Shown piece by piece: positions 36,046-45,015 of a stretch of 64,000 nucleotides of DNA. Location of the stretch: the NCBI RefSeq assembly GCF_008271695.1, contig NZ_VKKY01000001.1, forward strand, positions 2,164,589 through 2,228,588, read 5' to 3'. The translations under genes and the position numbers were made by a program. Source of the stretch: Rufibacter hautae. GTDB taxonomy: Bacteria > Bacteroidota > Bacteroidia > Cytophagales > Hymenobacteraceae. Within the stretch, counting starts at the first letter, position 1; each line of letters opens with the position of its first letter. Below the pieces are notes generated by a model that did no database searches, was not told the DNA's origin, and was given only the letters and a program-made list of their open reading frames with translations.

Positions 36046-36083
36046 CGTTTAAAAGCCGATTTCTGGGAATGGCCTTGAAACAG
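36046..36083. repeat. 38-bp palindromic repeat, copy 16
   Basis: CGTTTAAAAGCCGATTTC left, AATGGCCTTGAAACAG right; 35 nt past the vsr stop codon (minus strand). The rest of 35868-36118 shows nothing recognisable. Confidence 0.65.
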
Positions 36084-36118
36084 AGGCGTCCTAAAGTTAT
36101 TCTGAAGTCGAAGGATGG

Positions 36119-36598
36119 CTATGCCGCCTCCAGCCAATAACTCTCCGGAGCGCCTGCGTGTAGCGCTCTAATCGTGAATACGCAACCGTCTAGGTTTTCC
36201 TGTAACTGGCAAGCCCAGATCACCACAACCTGCCAGCCGGCGGCTTTCAGTTTCTCCCGATGACGCTGGTCTCGTTCCTGATTACGGGCAAATTTATCGG
36301 TCCAGAAAGGGATGTTGGTTTTGGGCATGGCCGGCAGGCAATGGGGGCAACGGTGCCAGAAACAGCCATGGATAAAGATCGCGAGCCGGCGGCCGGGGTA
36401 GCAGACATCGGGCTTGCCCGGCAGCTTTTTCCAGTGCAACCTGTACCCGCGCAAACCGCCGTGCCAAAGTGCCCGGCGCAACAGCAGCTCGGGTTGCGTG
36501 TGCTTGGCCCGGTTGCCGCGCATGTAGCGGCTAATCCGCTCCTGGGCGGTGAGAGGGGTAGCTTCTGCGGCAGCGTATTTTTTCTTCTTCTTTGGCAT
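36119..36598 (-). CDS. vsr: Very short patch repair (Vsr) endonuclease
   Basis: 159 aa, normal for the family. The Vsr core is visible: an N-terminal TQPELLLRRALWHGGLRGYRLH, the catalytic PGKPDVCYPGRRLAIFIHG with the key Asp, CFWHRCPHC zinc/active-site residues, and FWTDKFARNQERD. It nicks DNA 5' to T in T:G mismatches arising from deaminated 5-methylcytosine, and normally accompanies a Dcm-type methyltransferase. No methyltransferase or restriction gene is present in the window, so it is an orphan here. Confidence 0.92.
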   Translation of the reverse strand: MPKKKKKYAAAEATPLTAQERISRYMRGNRAKHTQPELLLRRALWHGGLRGYRLHWKKLPGKPDVCYPGRRLAIFIHGCFWHRCPHCLPAMPKTNIPFWTDKFARNQERDQRHREKLKAAGWQVVVIWACQLQENLDGCVFTIRALHAGAPESYWLEAA

Positions 36599-36708
36599 GC
36601 ACGTGGCGTGTTACAAGTAAACACAAATGCCGCCGACAGAGTGCCGCTACAAGGCCTACTTTTACATACCCGTAATGAGAACGCCCAAAAGCTGGAAAAG
36701 GAAGGAGC

Positions 36709-36746
36709 CGTTTTAAGCTTGTTTCTTGTAAAATGGCTTTAAAAAG
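36709..36746. repeat. 38-bp palindromic repeat, copy 17
   Basis: CGTTTTAAGCTTGTTTC left, TGGCTTTAAAAAG right; directly abuts the palindromic terminator that starts at 36747. Confidence 0.75.
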
Positions 36747-36802
36747 GCCCCTAACACAAAAGCCCCGCTTATCTAGATAAGCGGGGCTTTTGTGTTAGGG
36801 GC
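36747..36802 (-). terminator. 56-bp perfect-palindrome terminator
   Basis: All 56 bases are self-complementary (halves start GCCCCTAACACAAAAGCCCC and meet at ATCTAGAT). It is 9 nt past the stop of the minus-strand gene ending at 36812. Confidence 0.9.
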
Positions 36803-36811
36803 AGAATTACC

Positions 36812-37081
36812 TTACGGGGTTACCACTTCTTCGGCATCTGAGAATTGGGTGCTGCCGTAAGAAACCAGTACAATGGCGCCAATGGCCACGGCGGCCACAG
36901 ACAGCACCAACTGCACAGGAGTCATTTTCTGTCTTACTTTCAATAACATTCTGCCGGCATCTGAAAGCAGGTCTGGGAGCACGTCGTGGTTGCCTTGGTA
37001 CACGTTCACAATAGATTCTACGGTTCTGGCGAAGTCTTTTGGCTGTACCAATTGGGTGGAGGTATTCTGTGTTTGTTCCAT
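36812..37081 (-). CDS. Small membrane protein of unknown function
   Basis: 89 aa: soluble N-terminal half and one transmembrane helix near the C-terminus (LVLSVAAVAIGAIVLVSYG, about 58-76). No recognised family. Flanked by terminators on both sides, so probably transcribed alone. Confidence 0.72.
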   Translation of the reverse strand: MEQTQNTSTQLVQPKDFARTVESIVNVYQGNHDVLPDLLSDAGRMLLKVRQKMTPVQLVLSVAAVAIGAIVLVSYGSTQFSDAEEVVTP

Positions 37082-37118
37082 AGTTGTTTTCTCTGTGATA
37101 GTGATCTGTTTGTAAATG

Positions 37119-37159
37119 AAAAATCCCGGCCTGCGCCATAAGGCAGGGCCGGGATTTTT
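37119..37159 (-). terminator. Intrinsic terminator
   Basis: AAAAATCCCGGCCTGC and GCAGGGCCGGGATTTTT arms (one-base bulge), 41 nt past the stop of the minus-strand gene ending at 37200. Confidence 0.85.
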
Positions 37160-37199
37160 ATACGCAAATAAATACGCTTAGGTCAATCTTTTTTGCAAG

Positions 37200-37472
37200 T
37201 TACGCCACCTGGCCACCCGCGCCGCGCACGGCTTCGTCTATTTTCTGGATAATCTTGTCTGGGCTAAACATCATGCTGGCCGGAAAGCTTACCTGTACGT
37301 TGTTGATCTGCAGCGTTTGGGAAGTTTCTTCATAGGCATAGTCTGCGGTTACGCCTTGCTTGGAAACACGGCCGTTATTGCCTGCCAGTTCAATGCCGGC
37401 AGCGCTCAATTTGCCTCTAAGGTTGTTGTACAGTTCTGGGGTAATGCCTTTGTAAGTAGCACTATTTGCCAT
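37200..37472 (-). CDS. Small hypothetical protein
   Basis: A 90-aa soluble protein from ATG 37472 (MANSATYKGI). The pattern is helix, three strands, helix (ELYNNLRGKLSAAGIEL; ADYAYEETSQTLQINNVQVSF; IIQKIDEAVRGAG), possibly a compact alpha/beta domain. No known family. The upstream extension to 37664 does not look coding. Confidence 0.7.
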   Translation of the reverse strand: MANSATYKGITPELYNNLRGKLSAAGIELAGNNGRVSKQGVTADYAYEETSQTLQINNVQVSFPASMMFSPDKIIQKIDEAVRGAGGQVA

Positions 37473-37664
37473 AGGGGTAGTATTAAGATTGTGGATAGAA
37501 TAGTCTAACGCAGCCGGTAACGCAAAGTTAACTTCTGCTCTAAAGCTTAAAGATATATGTTTTCCGGCGGTTTCACGTAAAAGAAGCGGGCAGACTTTGA
37601 TCCTTCTTTCTGAACCTTTCCCGCCCAATTGAGGTAAAGCTGAACTCGAAATCAAACCACACAA

Positions 37665-39281
37665 ATGAAAAGGAGGATTTTTCTGGCATTGTTAGGGGCG
37701 CTTTTCCTGTACGGAGTGGTGCGCTTGTTCTTTGCCGATCAGCCTTCCGGAAAAAGGAGTAACTCAGCAACCTACTTCGGCGATGCCGGTCTTAAAAAAT
37801 ACCCCCAGGACAGTGTGATGGTGAGCGCCGGAGACCACTACCAGCTTAGCAAAGTAGGGGAGTTTTTCCTGGGCCGCCATTACCGGGCGGTGTGGGCCGA
37901 GCCCGTAAAAGCCAAGGTGTTTCACATGAATGAGGCAAAGGGCGGGCTCTCCATTGAGAAAATTGGCGGCGGTATGCAAACCACCAGCCTTACTCTTATA
38001 GACTCCCTGGGCAGGCGGTTTGCGTTGCGCTCTTTAGACAAAGATCCCGTAAACGTGCTTTCTCCCTTCTGGCGCAAGACCTTTGTGGGTTCCTTTGTGC
38101 GGGACCAGGTATCGGCCACCAATCCGTATGCCGCGATGGTAGTAGCGCCACTGGCGGAGGCCGCCGGAGTTTTTCATCCTACCCCGCAGCTGGTGTATGT
38201 GCTTCCCTCAGACCAGAGCTTCAAACAGTACGCCAACCTGTTCGGGAATAAGCTTTTCATGATGGAGGAGAAGTTCACCTCCCGGGCCTCACTGCCAAAA
38301 GAATTTGGGGAGGCCGCGGATCTGGTAAGTACAGAGGAGATGCTAAGGCGCCGTTACAAGTCTAGCCAGCACCGCATAGACCAATGGGCGTTTGCCCGGG
38401 CCCGTCTCCTGGACCTGCTGCTCAGCGATTGGGACCGTCACGAAGGCCAATGGGACTGGGCCGTGTATGCCCAGGACCAAGAGGTCTGGTACAAACCAAT
38501 CCCTAAAGACCGTGACCAGGCCCTTTGCCTGTATGACGATGGACTTGTACCGTGGCTCGCCACCAGAAAGTTTGCGATGCGCAAGTTTGAGTCTTTCCAC
38601 CCGAAGTTCAAGGATGTGTTTGGGCTCACCATTAACGCGGCTTTCCTGGACGCCCGCGCTCTTTCCGAAGTTTCTTTGGTGGATTTTAGAAGACTGGCCC
38701 GGGAGATGCAAGTGAACCTATCTGATTCTGTCCTGCGCCTGGCTGTGAAACGTATGCCGTTGCCCGTGTACAAATTGGTGGGAGAAGACACCTATAAAAA
38801 ACTGAGGAGCCGCCGTCAACTGTTGGTGCAGACCTCCGAGGAATACTATAAGATTCTGGCCAAAGAGGTTTCAGTGGTAGGAGCCGATGAGCCCGAGCGT
38901 TTTGTGGTGCAGCGCCTCTCCCAGGGAAGAACCGTTGTAGAGGTGTACAAGTTGGGCAAAGGGAACATCAACGGCGAAAAGATCTACAGCCGCACTTTCT
39001 TTGCGAGCGAGACCGAGCAAATCAACCTGTATGGCCTGAATGGAGACGATATTTTTGATATCAAGGGTGCCGCTGCCAAAGGAAGCTATGTGCATGTGTT
39101 CGGAGGTCCCGGGGCAGATCAGGTAATCGACAAGTCTAGCGTGGAAGGCTGGCGCAAAAAGACGGTGGTCATGGATGACACCCGTGGCGTGCAGTTGCAG
39201 GAAGGACCCATTACGGATGCCAAGCTATCAGAATCATTAAAGGAGGTGCCTTCCTTTGTGCGGGTCCGTATCCGGCCCTAA
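37665..39281 (+). CDS. Exported DWDRH-domain protein, paralog of the middle domain at 31503-35054
   Basis: 538 aa with an N-terminal hydrophobic signal or anchor (IFLALLGALFLYGVVRLFF, about 5-23). From about residue 60 to 500 it aligns end to end with the middle domain of the 31503-35054 protein: GGGMQTTSLTLIDSLGRRFALRS, an MMEEK segment (199-203), LLSDWDRHEGQWDW (Asp255, Asp257) and KPIPKDRDQAL (Asp282, Asp284). It lacks both the phosphoesterase-like part and the barrel. The order of conserved Lys, Glu, DRH and DRD is reminiscent of Fam20/HipA/CotH-type kinases, but this is inference; no family name is known to me. Confidence 0.82.
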   Translation: MKRRIFLALLGALFLYGVVRLFFADQPSGKRSNSATYFGDAGLKKYPQDSVMVSAGDHYQLSKVGEFFLGRHYRAVWAEPVKAKVFHMNEAKGGLSIEKIGGGMQTTSLTLIDSLGRRFALRSLDKDPVNVLSPFWRKTFVGSFVRDQVSATNPYAAMVVAPLAEAAGVFHPTPQLVYVLPSDQSFKQYANLFGNKLFMMEEKFTSRASLPKEFGEAADLVSTEEMLRRRYKSSQHRIDQWAFARARLLDLLLSDWDRHEGQWDWAVYAQDQEVWYKPIPKDRDQALCLYDDGLVPWLATRKFAMRKFESFHPKFKDVFGLTINAAFLDARALSEVSLVDFRRLAREMQVNLSDSVLRLAVKRMPLPVYKLVGEDTYKKLRSRRQLLVQTSEEYYKILAKEVSVVGADEPERFVVQRLSQGRTVVEVYKLGKGNINGEKIYSRTFFASETEQINLYGLNGDDIFDIKGAAAKGSYVHVFGGPGADQVIDKSSVEGWRKKTVVMDDTRGVQLQEGPITDAKLSESLKEVPSFVRVRIRP

Positions 39282-39290
39282 AGGGCTTTC

Positions 39291-39328
39291 CGTTTATTGC
39301 CTGTTTTCGCTAAAAGAGACGGAAAACG
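39291..39328. repeat. 38-bp palindromic repeat, copy 18
   Basis: CGTTTATTGCCTGTTTT left, AAAAGAGACGGAAAACG right; 9 nt past the stop codon at 39281 and 12 nt before the stop of the convergent DsbA-like gene. Confidence 0.78.
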
Positions 39329-39340
39329 TGAAAGCGTACG

Positions 39341-39934
39341 CTATTCTGTACTTTGTAGCACTTTCACTAAATCCTGGGCCCGCAGCATTCCCCTGATCGT
39401 ATGTCCTTTAATGATCATAGTGGGGACGGCGGTAATCTTCTTTTCCTCAAACGCGTGTTTAAGCGCCACTTCGTGCACCGCCTTGTACCTGCGCGAAATC
39501 AAGGCTTCTCTGAAAGCTTCTCTGTCCAGACCTATCTCTGCTGCCAACTGCGTTAATACTTCTATGTCGCCAATGTCCTGGCTTTCCTGAAAGAAGGCCG
39601 TAAACATGCGGTGGGTGTAGGCATTTCCTTTGCCGTGCTCTTTCGCGAACTGAAAGCCTTCAAACGCCAGGTGCGAGTACGGCTGCGGAGAGACGCTGGG
39701 GAGCTGGATTTTCACCCCCAGTTCCTCGGCCATAGGATACACAGAGTTCTTCCAGGTAGTTTGCAGGTAGTTGTCTTCGGGCCGTAAGGTAGGAGTGGGT
39801 TCGGACCGAAGCTCAAAGGGCATCCACTCCACCTCTATTTCCTTGCCCAACATCCGTTGCGCTTTTACCACTTCCTCTTCGGCCAGAAAACAGAAAGGGC
39901 AGACATAATCTGAATAGATGGTGATTGCTGGCAT
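39341..39934 (-). CDS. DsbA family oxidoreductase, FrnE-like
   Basis: 197 aa. Thioredoxin fold with inserted helical domain; the redox motif CPFC is at Cys12/Cys15 (IYSDYVCPFC), and the cis-Pro segment TAVPTMI is near the C-terminus. No signal peptide, so cytoplasmic, like FrnE/2-hydroxychromene isomerase relatives. Start ATG 39934 places the first strand correctly; the longer upstream frame is rejected. Substrate unknown. Confidence 0.92.
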   Translation of the reverse strand: MPAITIYSDYVCPFCFLAEEEVVKAQRMLGKEIEVEWMPFELRSEPTPTLRPEDNYLQTTWKNSVYPMAEELGVKIQLPSVSPQPYSHLAFEGFQFAKEHGKGNAYTHRMFTAFFQESQDIGDIEVLTQLAAEIGLDREAFREALISRRYKAVHEVALKHAFEEKKITAVPTMIIKGHTIRGMLRAQDLVKVLQSTE

Positions 39935-40400
39935 AAGACGAATGGTTTTACCTACTTCTACTACGGTTATATGTTGAAAGATGCCATAAGCGCTGGGGGT
40001 GTTCACTACGAAAGTTTACCAACTAAGTACACACTAAAGTTACGCCCTGGAGTGTTTAAGAAAGGAATTCCAAAAGAAGCGAGAAGGTTTTCTGCGGTCT
40101 GGTATAAAGTGGGTTTCTATACCTGAGAAATTGAATATTGGAAAGAATAGAAGAAAAGAGTGTAATTAAAAGGCCAGTTTTACTAAAGGTTTGTCTCTTA
40201 TCTATTTATCCATAATTTCGCCAAAACCAAAAATTTTCACGTATCCCATACATGAGATTTTTACGCCAGGGCAGATACGTTAGAGGATCAATGCAAAATT
40301 GATAAACAGAGATGAATATTTGCTTATGCGAATGTATGATTATGTGTATTGCTTAAGTTTTTATAATTTGCCTTGAATTAGGCAAGTACTATCAATTTTT
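39935..40400. other. AT-rich divergent spacer upstream of sucA
   Basis: 466 bp between divergent genes, AT-rich, with no coding frame of merit. A small TTGCC / GGCAA inverted pair (40369-40385) lies just before sucA. Promoters for both genes should be here, but I cannot fix a clear TTTG/TAnnTTTG pair. Confidence 0.55.
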
Positions 40401-43178
40401 ATGGATAAATACTCATATATAGCCAACGCGCACGGTGCGTACATTGATGAGCTGTACAAGCAGTATCAACAAGATCCGGGTTCCGTGGATTTTGGTTGGC
40501 AGAAGTTTTTTGAAGGATTTGACTTTTCTCAAACCTACCCTAACGGAAACGGTCAGGCAACCACTGCGGCGGCTCCTGCGGCGGCTCCTGCTGCTGCGCC
40601 TGCTACTGGTGCAACTGCTTCTGCCGGTGAGATAGAGAAGGAAATCCAGGTGCGTAATTTGATTTACGCCTACCGTTCGCGTGGTCACCTGCGCTCTAAC
40701 ACGAACCCAGTTCGTCCGCGCAAAGACCGCAAGGCCTTGTTGGACCTGAAAGACTTTGGTCTGTCTGAGGCTGATTTGGACACTAAATTCCAGAGCGGTT
40801 CTGAGCTGGGCTTAGGCGCGGCCACGTTGCGTGATATTCTGGCTACCCTGAAGAAAGTATATGAAGGAACCATCGGGTTTGAATTCATGTACATCCGGGA
40901 CCCAGAGGTTTTGACCTGGTTTAAGGAAAAGGCCGAGAAAGAGTCGGTGAACTTTAACCCTTCAGTAGATTATAAAAAACGCATCCTGTCTAAGTTGAAT
41001 GAGGCAGTGGTGTTTGAGAACTTCCTGCATACCAAATTCTTAGGTCAGAAGCGTTTCTCTCTGGAAGGTGGCGAAACCACTATTCCGGCGTTAGATGCCA
41101 TTATTGACAAAGGCTCTGAACTGGGCGTAGAGGAAGTGGTGATAGGCATGGCGCACCGCGGCCGTTTGAACGTGCTGGCCAACATCATGGGCAAAACCTA
41201 CGAGCAAATCTTTTCTGAATTTGAGGGAACTGCCGTTCCGGATTTGACTATGGGTGATGGTGACGTGAAATACCACATGGGATTCTCCAGTGAGGTAAAC
41301 ACCCCGTCAGGCGGAAAAGTGAACCTGAAACTGGCGCCCAACCCTTCGCACTTAGAAGCGGTAAACCCAGTGGTAGAAGGCTTTGTGCGCGCCAAACTGG
41401 ACTCCATGTATGGTCGTGACACCAACAAGATTCTTCCAATCCTAATTCACGGGGATGCAGCCGTAGCTGGACAAGGCATCGGTTACGAGGTGACCCAGAT
41501 GGCGAACCTGGAAGGCTACAGCACCGGCGGTACCATCCACTTCGTTATTAACAACCAGGTTGGTTTTACCACCGACTTTGAAGACGCTCGTTCCTCTATC
41601 TACAGCACTGATTTAGCGAAAATCATTGACGCTCCGGTACTACACGTAAACGGCGATGACCCGGAAGCAGTGGTGTTCGCCGTGCGTTTAGCGACGGAAT
41701 ACCGTCAGCGTTTCCACAACGATATTTTCATTGACATGGTGTGTTACCGCCGCCATGGCCACAACGAGGCAGATGAGCCTAAATTCACGCAGCCACAGTT
41801 GTACAATCTCATCTCCAAGCATGACAACCCACGGGAAGTCTATAATAAGGAATTGATTAGACGCGGTGAGCTGGACGCGAAGGTAGCCGAGGAGATGGAC
41901 AAAGAGTTCCGTCAGATGCTGCAAGACCGTCTGGATATGGTGAAGCAAAAGCCATTGCCATACAACTACCAGGTTCTGGAGAAAGAATGGCAAGAGCTTC
42001 GTCGTTCTAAGCCCGAAGACTTCAACCAGTCACCAGAAACCGGTATCTCTGCCGAGGCGATTGAGAAAGTGGGGAAAGCGTTGACCACGCTGCCAGAAAA
42101 CTTCAAGCCGCTGAAGCAGATTGAGAAACTGACCAAAGAGCGTCAGGATATGTTCTTCAATAACCGTGCACTGAACTGGGCCTCGGCTGAATTGCTGGCC
42201 TACGGCTCAATCCTGTTAGAAAACAAGATTGTGCGCATGAGCGGCCAGGACGTGCAGCGGGGGACTTTCTCGCACCGCCACGCCGTTTTGCATGATGCCA
42301 ACACCAGCGCTGCTTATACCAACCTGAACCACATTCAGGAAGGTCAGCAGAAGCTGCAGATTTACAATTCCCTGCTGTCTGAGTACGGTGTGTTAGGCTT
42401 TGAGTTCGGCTATGCGATGGCGAACCCGAATGCCTTAGTGCTTTGGGAAGCGCAGTTCGGTGACTTTGCCAACGGCTCGCAGGTGATGATTGACCAGTTC
42501 ATCTCGTCCACAGAGTCTAAGTGGCAGCGCATGAACGGTGTGGTAATGTTGTTGCCGCACGGTTACGAAGGCCAGGGACCGGAGCACTCCAATGCTCGTC
42601 CTGAACGCTTCCTGCAGTTGGCCGCCGAGTACAATATGTACGTGACCCAGTGTACCACCCCTGCCAACTTCTTCCACATGCTGCGCCGCCAGTTGGCTAC
42701 GCCATTCCGGAAGCCGTGTATTCACATGTCGCCTAAGTCTATGCTGCGTCACCAGAATGTGATGTCGCCGCTGGAAGACTTCATGCAGGGTTCTTTCCAG
42801 GAAGTAATTGGAGATACCTACGCCGAGGCAAACGCTGTCACCAAAGTGTTGCTGTGTACCGGTAAAGTGTACTATGACCTGTTGGAGGAACAGCAGAAAA
42901 CCAACCGCAAAGACGTGGCCATCATCCGTCTGGAGCAGCTGCATCCGTTCCCGCAAGTACAGCTAGACCGTGAGTTGAGCAAGTACCCGAACGCACAGAT
43001 TTTCTGGGTACAGGAAGAGCCGTACAACATGGGTGCCTGGACCTACATCCTGAGCGTAATGCGCAAAGGCATTGATGACGTGGTTTCCCGTAAACCAAGC
43101 TCATCACCGGCCACTGGTTACAACAAAATCCACCAGAAAGAGCAGCGCGCGGTGGTAGAGAAAGCATTCAGTATCTAA
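40401..43178 (+). CDS. sucA: 2-oxoglutarate dehydrogenase E1 component
   Basis: 925-aa thiamine-diphosphate enzyme of the TCA cycle. The N-terminal E2-binding segment (YIDELYKQYQQDPGSVDFGWQKFF) is followed by an Ala/Pro-rich linker, the ThDP domain (IGMAHRGRLNVL, HGDAAVAGQG) and transketolase-like domains to the end. Length is normal. It lies 87 nt upstream of sucB with a repeat copy in between; the two are clearly one transcription unit. Confidence 0.97.
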   Translation: MDKYSYIANAHGAYIDELYKQYQQDPGSVDFGWQKFFEGFDFSQTYPNGNGQATTAAAPAAAPAAAPATGATASAGEIEKEIQVRNLIYAYRSRGHLRSNTNPVRPRKDRKALLDLKDFGLSEADLDTKFQSGSELGLGAATLRDILATLKKVYEGTIGFEFMYIRDPEVLTWFKEKAEKESVNFNPSVDYKKRILSKLNEAVVFENFLHTKFLGQKRFSLEGGETTIPALDAIIDKGSELGVEEVVIGMAHRGRLNVLANIMGKTYEQIFSEFEGTAVPDLTMGDGDVKYHMGFSSEVNTPSGGKVNLKLAPNPSHLEAVNPVVEGFVRAKLDSMYGRDTNKILPILIHGDAAVAGQGIGYEVTQMANLEGYSTGGTIHFVINNQVGFTTDFEDARSSIYSTDLAKIIDAPVLHVNGDDPEAVVFAVRLATEYRQRFHNDIFIDMVCYRRHGHNEADEPKFTQPQLYNLISKHDNPREVYNKELIRRGELDAKVAEEMDKEFRQMLQDRLDMVKQKPLPYNYQVLEKEWQELRRSKPEDFNQSPETGISAEAIEKVGKALTTLPENFKPLKQIEKLTKERQDMFFNNRALNWASAELLAYGSILLENKIVRMSGQDVQRGTFSHRHAVLHDANTSAAYTNLNHIQEGQQKLQIYNSLLSEYGVLGFEFGYAMANPNALVLWEAQFGDFANGSQVMIDQFISSTESKWQRMNGVVMLLPHGYEGQGPEHSNARPERFLQLAAEYNMYVTQCTTPANFFHMLRRQLATPFRKPCIHMSPKSMLRHQNVMSPLEDFMQGSFQEVIGDTYAEANAVTKVLLCTGKVYYDLLEEQQKTNRKDVAIIRLEQLHPFPQVQLDRELSKYPNAQIFWVQEEPYNMGAWTYILSVMRKGIDDVVSRKPSSSPATGYNKIHQKEQRAVVEKAFSI

Positions 43179-43192
43179 GTAAAAGGTATGTC

Positions 43193-43229
43193 CGTTTAAA
43201 GCCTGTTTCAGAAAAGCAGGCTCTAAACG
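43193..43229. repeat. 38-bp palindromic repeat, copy 19
   Basis: CGTTTAAAGCCTGTTTC left, GCAGGCTCTAAACG right, flanked by GTC/GAC that extend the pairing to 43190-43232. It lies 14 nt past the sucA stop and 36 nt before the sucB ATG, inside an operon, so it cannot be a complete terminator. Confidence 0.8.
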
Positions 43230-43265
43230 GACTTTTAACAACATAACTTAATCTAAAAAGAGATT

Positions 43266-44909
43266 ATGGCATTAGACGTAAAAGTGCCGGTAGTAGGCGA
43301 ATCCATCACGGAGGTAACCATTGCCAAGTGGCTTAAACAAGATGGCGACCAAGTGGCCATGGACGAGGTGATCTGTGAACTGGAATCAGACAAAGCCACC
43401 TTTGAGTTACCCGCCGAAGCTGCCGGTATTCTAAGAATTGTGGCCCAGGAAGGCGATACCATTGCCATTGGAGAGGTAATCTGCTCCATTGATGGCGCCG
43501 GACAAGGTGCTTCTACGCCTCAGCCTACCACTGTTTCTACTGAGCACAGCCTTACTGAGTCTAAATCAGTAACAGACCCGCAGAGCACCGTGGCCGCTGA
43601 GAACACGCCAAGCCAAGGCGTTCCCAACCAACCGCAAGGTGGTGGAGCCGGCACTGGTCAGACGTTAGAGGTGAAAATCCCAACCGTAGGCGAATCTATC
43701 TCTGAGGTGACTATCTCCAAGTGGCTCAAAGCCGATGGCGACCAAGTTTCTATGGACGAAGTTCTTTGCGAACTGGAGTCTGATAAGGCTACGTTTGAAC
43801 TGCCAGCCGAAGCGGCGGGTGTTTTGAGAATTGTAGCCCAGGAAGGTGATACCGTAGAAATTGGTGCTACCATCTGCCGCATTGAAGTAGGTGCTGGTTC
43901 AGGTGTTTCTACCGCTCCTGCTCCTCAACTAAATGCTCCGGCCGCACAACCAGCCCAGGCTGCTGCTGCTTCAAGCGGTGCTACTACCTACGCCAGCGGA
44001 ACACCTTCGCCAGCCGCCGGTAAAATCCTTTCTGAGAGAGGCATTAATGCTGGTGACGTAAACGGTACTGGCCGTGACGGACGTATTACCAAAGAAGACG
44101 CCCAAAACGCCCAGGCTCGTCCGGCTGCTCCGGCGCCGCAACCTGCCGCTGCTTCTGCTGCACCAGCTGCCAAAGAAGCTGCTGCTCCGGCTCCGGCTGC
44201 TCCAGGTTCCCGCAACAGCCGTCGCGAGAAAATGACCAGCTTGCGTAAAACCGTAGCGCGTCGTTTGGTGGCGGTGAAAAATGAAACGGCCATGTTGACC
44301 ACCTTCAATGAGGTTGACATGAAACCAATCATGGACATTAGAGCCAAATACAAAGACAAGTTCAAAGAGAAGCACGAAGTAGGCTTAGGCTTCATGTCGT
44401 TCTTCGTGAAGGCGTGTACGGTTGCCCTGCAAGAGTGGCCAGCCGTAAACGCCCAGATTGACGGCGCTGAGATTGTGTACAACGATTTCTGCGACGTATC
44501 CATCGCGGTGTCTGCGCCTAAAGGCCTGGTAGTTCCGGTTATCCGCAACGCCGAAGGCCTGAGCTTAGACGGTATTGAGAAAGAAGTGGTTCGTCTGGCC
44601 AAGCGTGCCCGCGAAAACAAACTGGGTATTGACGAGATGACCGGCGGTACCTTCACCATCACCAACGGTGGCGTATTCGGTTCTATGATGTCCACGCCTA
44701 TCATCAATGCGCCGCAATCAGCAATACTGGGTATGCACAACATCGTGAACCGCCCAGTAGCCATCAACAACCAAGTGGAAATCCGTCCGATGATGTACCT
44801 GGCCCTGTCTTATGACCACCGCATCATTGACGGTCGTGAGTCAGTGAGCTTCCTGGTACGCGTGAAGGAGTTGCTGGAAGATCCAATGAGATTGCTTCTA
44901 GGAGTCTAA
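43266..44909 (+). CDS. sucB: Dihydrolipoyllysine succinyltransferase (E2) with two lipoyl domains
   Basis: 547 aa. Two tandem lipoyl domains, each with the ESDKAT lipoylation site (Lys43 and Lys174), Ala/Pro-rich linkers, a peripheral-subunit-binding domain (about 248-285) and the catalytic domain (about 315-547) with [12 protein letters not shown], the HxxxDG active site. Most bacterial 2-oxoglutarate E2 chains have one lipoyl domain; the pair here looks like an internal duplication (the blocks around the two lysines are nearly identical). It receives lipoate via LipA and hands electrons to LpdA. Confidence 0.95.
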   Translation: MALDVKVPVVGESITEVTIAKWLKQDGDQVAMDEVICELESDKATFELPAEAAGILRIVAQEGDTIAIGEVICSIDGAGQGASTPQPTTVSTEHSLTESKSVTDPQSTVAAENTPSQGVPNQPQGGGAGTGQTLEVKIPTVGESISEVTISKWLKADGDQVSMDEVLCELESDKATFELPAEAAGVLRIVAQEGDTVEIGATICRIEVGAGSGVSTAPAPQLNAPAAQPAQAAAASSGATTYASGTPSPAAGKILSERGINAGDVNGTGRDGRITKEDAQNAQARPAAPAPQPAAASAAPAAKEAAAPAPAAPGSRNSRREKMTSLRKTVARRLVAVKNETAMLTTFNEVDMKPIMDIRAKYKDKFKEKHEVGLGFMSFFVKACTVALQEWPAVNAQIDGAEIVYNDFCDVSIAVSAPKGLVVPVIRNAEGLSLDGIEKEVVRLAKRARENKLGIDEMTGGTFTITNGGVFGSMMSTPIINAPQSAILGMHNIVNRPVAINNQVEIRPMMYLALSYDHRIIDGRESVSFLVRVKELLEDPMRLLLGV

Positions 44910-44910
44910 A

Positions 44911-44952
44911 CGTACGCTTTACGCGTGATTTCGTAAAAATGAGTTAAAAACG
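44911..44952. repeat. 38-bp palindromic repeat, degenerate copy 20
   Basis: Only the outer ends (CGTACGCTTT, GTTAAAAACG) and spacing are kept; starts 1 nt past the sucB stop and abuts the terminator that follows. Confidence 0.35.
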
Positions 44953-44995
44953 AAAGGCTCCGTGCTGCTGGACAAGAGCGGGTACGGAGCCTTTC
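44952..44995 (+). terminator. Hairpin between sucB and lpdA, terminator or attenuator
   Basis: GAAAGGCTCCGT and ACGGAGCCTTTC arms (12 bp) with a 20-nt loop and a short T-stretch, 42 nt past sucB and 20 nt before the lpdA ATG. It probably reduces readthrough into lpdA, or ends the sucAB unit if lpdA has its own promoter. Confidence 0.7.
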
Positions 44996-45015
44996 TTCAC
45001 ATAAATAGAAAGAAC

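Noticed and set aside
44962..45015. Upstream in-frame start for lpdA
   Set aside because: The TTG lies inside the hairpin at 44952-44995, and ATG 45016 matches the FAD-binding N-terminus.
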